A stretch of DNA of 5,050 nucleotides from the NCBI GenBank assembly GCA_020057985.1, contig JAGVEU010000455.1, positions 1 through 5,050 of the forward strand. The letters are read 5' to 3'. Under the pieces are notes generated by a model, which had not been told where the DNA came from, did not search any database, and was given only the letters and a program-made list of their open reading frames with translations. Below are positions 4,735 to 5,050 of the stretch, piece after piece (the first letter of the stretch is position 1; every line of letters starts with the position of its first letter). The stretch comes from Calditrichota bacterium (lineage in GTDB: Bacteria > Electryoneota > RPQS01). Position numbers and translations under genes: made by a program.

Positions 4735-5050
4735 TTACTTACACAACGCACAAGGCTGTGGTCCGTGTGAGAAAATATAATTTATCAAATACACACAGTC
4801 GGCGATATTAATGCTGCCGCTGCAATCAGCATCTCCTGCGGCGATTGGCTGGGGCGCGGCACCACCAACAAAGATGTAGTTGATAAGGAATACGGCGTCA
4901 GCGATGTTGATCGTCCCTTCGCCGTCGGCGTCGCCGCATTGCGCTATGCTGATCACCCTCTCAGCAAGATTGTCGAATTCAAGAGCTTCCTCGATCGCAT
5001 TATCCGGATCGACCTGTACTCTTATGATATACTCGCCCGAATAGGCGGGA
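4735..5050 (-). CDS. C-terminus of a secreted CARDB/dockerin-repeat protein (partial)
   Basis: The frame is open to the window edge and ends at TAA 4737-4735. The visible ~104 residues begin with 'GEYIIRVQVDPDNAIEEALE', the last strands of a CARDB-type beta-sandwich (adhesion-like domain), so the GTG at 4956 is an internal codon and not the start. Two dockerin type I calcium-binding repeats follow: 'GDADGEGTINIADAVFLINYIF' begins the first and 'GDADCSGSINIADCVYLINYIF' the second, each with Asp/Asn ligands spaced as in an EF-hand loop. The protein ends in 'CALCK'. Five cysteines in a short region (before the first GDAD, in DADC, in ADCVY, and in the tail) could form disulfides outside the cytoplasm. 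Predicted location is the cell surface or secreted. The function of the missing N-terminal part cannot be judged. A strong terminator follows. Confidence 0.9.
   Translation of the reverse strand, partial: PAYSGEYIIRVQVDPDNAIEEALEFDNLAERVISIAQCGDADGEGTINIADAVFLINYIFVGGAAPQPIAAGDADCSGSINIADCVYLINYIFSHGPQPCALCK

Overview
The window looks like a bacterial chromosome segment. The best taxonomic clue is the minus-strand gene at the right edge. It ends in two dockerin-type calcium-binding repeats (GDADGEGTINIADAVFLINYIF style) preceded by a CARDB-like tail. I associate this architecture with candidate division Zixibacteria and related FCB-group lineages. The plus-strand gene at the left edge resembles the soluble C-terminal part of DUF2723 proteins, which are also common in the FCB group. 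The assignment is an inference from style only.

Layout, left to right. 1-852 (+): 3' part of a DUF2723-like/TPR protein whose start lies at or before the window edge. 853-1244: no gene I can support, only short inverted repeats. 1245-1572 (+): a broken gene for a small protein with two membrane segments and a C-terminal zinc ribbon, interrupted by an in-frame TAG and a frameshift at a run of six A. 1573-2023: no gene; it holds a fragment resembling the 3' end of a tmRNA or tRNA (minus strand), a 7-bp inverted repeat next to it, a small hairpin, and a long imperfect hairpin. 2024-4000 (-): a HerA/FtsK-superfamily ATPase fused to a winged-helix-like region and a C-terminal PD-(D/E)XK-like nuclease domain. 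4003-4563 (-): a 186-aa unrecognised protein with a helical, coiled-coil C-terminal half, immediately upstream of the ATPase. 4564-4675: its leader, with an inverted repeat that could cover the ribosome binding site and a second imperfect dyad. 4676-4710: a strong rho-independent terminator (minus strand) closing the next gene. 4735-5050 (-): C-terminus of a secreted CARDB/dockerin protein.

The most interesting unit is the two-gene minus-strand module at 2000-4563. A coiled-coil protein is followed after 2 nt (or overlapping by 4 nt, depending on the start chosen) by a DNA-translocase-type ATPase carrying its own predicted nuclease domain. HerA-type ATPases often work with a nuclease, as in HerA-NurA in archaeal end resection and HerA-SIR2 or HerA-DUF4297 in phage defence. 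Here the nuclease appears fused in cis and the partner is an unfamiliar small protein. The module is bounded upstream by a terminator and downstream by a long hairpin, a tmRNA/tRNA-end-like fragment and a decayed gene. That setting fits an accessory, possibly transferred, DNA-processing or defence cassette. That role is inference: no integrase, relaxase or known defence gene is visible in the window.
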